DNA of 7,783 nt, taken from contig DAOTZA010000112.1 of assembly GCA_034434515.1 (NCBI GenBank), forward strand, positions 1-7,783. The letters are read 5' to 3'. Below are positions 5,989 through 7,783 of this stretch, in pieces; position 1 is the first letter of the stretch, and the number at the start of each line of letters is the position of its first letter. A program made the position numbers and the translations under genes. Source of the DNA: NAK19 sp034434515. GTDB lineage: Bacteria > Chloroflexota > Anaerolineae > Anaerolineales > UBA4823. A model generated the notes under the pieces. It ran no database searches. It had not been told where the DNA came from and was given only the letters and a program-made list of their open reading frames with translations.

Positions 5989-7783
5989 TGTTTCCTCCAT
6001 AATAGAATCCGTAGATACTTAGCCAAGCCCAAATGTTCAAAGCCTCCAGTAAAACAATGGAGGTGAGATATTTTACTCGGTAATCGGGCAATTTTATAAA
6101 GGCAAAAATTTTTGACCATCCCCAACAAAGTCCAATTGAGAAAGGAAGAATCGCCGGAAAAAAATACCGCGCTACCGGATACATCGGTGCGGAAAACCAG
6201 CTCCCTGCATGGCGCATTATAGTCAACCAGAGTTGCCCAAATATCACCAGAGTAAATATCACACCAACTTTCCAGTTTGCTTTACGTACATCTGATATAA
6301 GCTTCGCCAATATACCAAAGATAGCCACGATTGTAAAGGCAGAAAAGAGCAAATAGATTCTTTCACCCCCCATCAGAGGGACATGCGCCCAGCCAAAATA
6401 ACCCCAAAATGTTTGCACCATACGACGAAGTGAAGTTAACAAATAGCTTTTTGATCCTTCGAAGTCAAACAGGCTCCAGAAATAGCCTGCATTCAGATAT
6501 CTTTTACTCATCCAGATAGCAATTCCCTCCGACACTATCGGCAAGGCAGTTTCAGCGGAACCATTGCGCAAAAGATTTTCAAATCCCTTTCCGTTCCAAC
6601 TTCCCACTCTACCCTTCATATCCGTGAATAGCGGCACAACACCCACAGGATATTCTCCAACCGATAAAACTAAACCGTCATAATATACCTGCAAAGAAGC
6701 TGGCAAATCAGAGGCATTCAAATAGACCCAACCCACATCAGCTACTTCTGGTATCTTTACGGTGTAAGAAAAATATTTAGGAGTCTCACCAATGGCGATT
6801 TTTTCCTCCGCGTTTTGTGACTGCTTATTCAATACTAGTTGGGGCAGACTGATAGTTATCGACTGATCAGACCATATCCAACCCCCAAGAGTAACATCTT
6901 GCCCTTGAATCATTTTGAGAGCCTTAGCGGTCAGCATTTGATAGGCAGATGATCCACCTAGCAAAACAAGATAAGCATTGCCCAAAGGCGCTTTCCCTTT
7001 AATTTGTCTGAGAGATTTCCCCGCAGGATAATACCAAACTGGCGTTCGACTTCCCCAATCAAAAAACACCCAGATGAAAGCCAAAAAAGCAACCAGCGAT
7101 AAACCAATCTGGATATAGATCCAATTTCTCTTTCCCGGAACTCCCCAGAGAAGGATAATCGGCAGAAACAATAATCCAACCAGAGCTGTAGACTTGGTAT
7201 AAAAGGCTGCCACTGCCAGAGCAAAAACCCCAATCACGCGCCATAAATTTACCCGGTCAACAAGAATCCAAACCGACAACCAGAAATAAAGGGAGAGAAC
7301 GGCAATTGCACCGACATCATTGTTGATAGAGGTCATTAGATCTACAAAACCCGGCAGGCAACCTAAAAACAATGGAATGCCCCAACCAAGGGAACTTTGT
7401 TTTCCAAATAGAATGCGAGATGTATTCCAGGCAGCAAAGATTGTAACTAAAAATAACACCCACGAAACCAGCCGCGCTAGGTAGAGCTGAACGGTCACAT
7501 CTTGGTTGGCAAAGATGCGCAAGGGCAGGGATGCCAGGAAATAGTACAATGGTTGATCATCCAGTTGAGTGATGCCAATCCAGGGCGGCGTACCCAAATC
7601 AATCAAATTGGGAGACCCTCCTAAACTTCGGAAAAAATCGTGTTCCACCATAGAAGCCGCCATTTGGCGCCGAATAGAGTGATCGATTTCTTCCTCATCC
7701 GGCAAGTGTCCCATTCTGGCAAACAGGGTTACATACTCAAAATGCCCTGGCTCGTCGTAGTGTTGCCACGGCGGCACCAAAAA
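5981..7783 (-). CDS. DUF2142-type GT-C-like membrane protein, 5'-truncated by the window edge
   Basis: Predicted polytopic membrane protein of the DUF2142 family, related to GT-C glycosyltransferases that use lipid-linked sugars on the outer membrane face. The frame is open to the right edge, so the start and first membrane helix are missing; the TTG at 7780 is an internal Leu. Residues below count from that codon. Signatures seen: PPWQHYDEPGHFEY (3-16), whose acidic DE pair follows the lost helix where GT-C enzymes keep catalytic acids; QPLYYFL (76-82); SINNDVGA (151-158); FWGYFGWAHVPL (458-469); ARYFFPAILP (537-546). Hydrophobic helices flank a soluble stretch at about 293-412 that resembles a jelly-roll carbohydrate-binding module, including YYDGLVLSVGE and NLLRNGSAE. 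The stop TAA overlaps the next gene's ATG by 8 nt (ATGCTTAA), which suggests translational coupling. The family call is recognition of motifs; substrate and enzyme activity are unknown. Confidence 0.85.
   Translation of the reverse strand, partial: FLVPPWQHYDEPGHFEYVTLFARMGHLPDEEEIDHSIRRQMAASMVEHDFFRSLGGSPNLIDLGTPPWIGITQLDDQPLYYFLASLPLRIFANQDVTVQLYLARLVSWVLFLVTIFAAWNTSRILFGKQSSLGWGIPLFLGCLPGFVDLMTSINNDVGAIAVLSLYFWLSVWILVDRVNLWRVIGVFALAVAAFYTKSTALVGLLFLPIILLWGVPGKRNWIYIQIGLSLVAFLAFIWVFFDWGSRTPVWYYPAGKSLRQIKGKAPLGNAYLVLLGGSSAYQMLTAKALKMIQGQDVTLGGWIWSDQSITISLPQLVLNKQSQNAEEKIAIGETPKYFSYTVKIPEVADVGWVYLNASDLPASLQVYYDGLVLSVGEYPVGVVPLFTDMKGRVGSWNGKGFENLLRNGSAETALPIVSEGIAIWMSKRYLNAGYFWSLFDFEGSKSYLLTSLRRMVQTFWGYFGWAHVPLMGGERIYLLFSAFTIVAIFGILAKLISDVRKANWKVGVIFTLVIFGQLWLTIMRHAGSWFSAPMYPVARYFFPAILPFSIGLCWGWSKIFAFIKLPDYRVKYLTSIVLLEALNIWAWLSIYGFYYGGNNA
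5994..5998 (-). promoter_or_regulatory. Shine-Dalgarno GGAGG deciding the hydrolase start at 5988
   Basis: GGAGG followed by AAACA and then ATG at 5988. It sits within the last codons of the DUF2142 gene, whose TAA overlaps the new ATG as ATGCTTAA. A ribosome finishing the upstream gene would end almost on the next start. Confidence 0.8.

Noticed and set aside
6958..7244. Two overlapping minus-strand frames of 91 and 61 codons inside the DUF2142 gene
   Set aside because: Shadows of the membrane-protein frame, without start signals or motifs.
7778..7780. TTG as the start of the DUF2142 protein
   Set aside because: The frame is open to the edge and the expected first membrane helix before PPWQHYDEPGHFEY is absent, so the codon is internal and the true start lies outside the window.

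Overview
The window is one densely packed, entirely minus-strand gene run. It reads from right to left and shows no intergenic space that is certain. It encodes four polytopic membrane proteins of the GT-C glycosyltransferase type (one of them broken in two by a frameshift), one secreted clan GH-A glycoside hydrolase, and, at the left edge, the start of a secreted protein that resembles the N-terminal domain of SBBP-repeat proteins. The mix suggests an uncultured member of the Chloroflexota, probably Anaerolineae-like. The reasons are a DUF2142 protein with an inserted jelly-roll module, a YLPLV-type segment after the hydrolase signal peptide, the wording of the GT-C signatures, and the SBBP-type protein. 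This assignment is inference from family resemblance only.

Layout in transcription order: (1) 7783-5981, a DUF2142-type membrane protein whose 5' end lies outside the window; (2) 5988-4567, a secreted GH-A hydrolase; (3) 4570-3305 (or from 4507), a GT87/DUF2029-like GT-C enzyme; (4) 3327/3333-2866 plus 2878-1796, the two halves of one GT-C enzyme of about 510 residues, split at a 5-bp tandem duplication (ACATG ACATG, 2885-2876); (5) 1809-280, a GT-C enzyme with a DDPYITFRY loop and a C-terminal soluble domain; (6) 359-1, the N-terminal 119 residues of a secreted protein that continues off the left edge. Neighbouring frames overlap by 8, 4, 23 or 29, 14 and 80 nt, so the genes are very likely co-transcribed and partly translationally coupled. 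The promoter must lie right of 7783 and the terminator left of 1.

GT-C enzymes usually move sugars from polyprenyl-phosphate donors onto acceptors on the outer face of the membrane. Several of them beside a secreted glycosidase and a secreted beta-rich protein suggest a locus that builds, trims or decorates a cell-surface polysaccharide or glycoprotein. Substrates cannot be named from the sequence.

The points most worth checking are the 5-bp duplication that breaks an otherwise intact glycosyltransferase, a perfect 14-bp inverted repeat (4484-4518) that would sequester a Shine-Dalgarno sequence and ATG near the start of gene 3, and the 80-nt overlap between genes 5 and 6. No RNA genes, insertion sequences, CRISPR arrays or attachment sites were seen, and no stretch of more than 300 bases lacks a gene.
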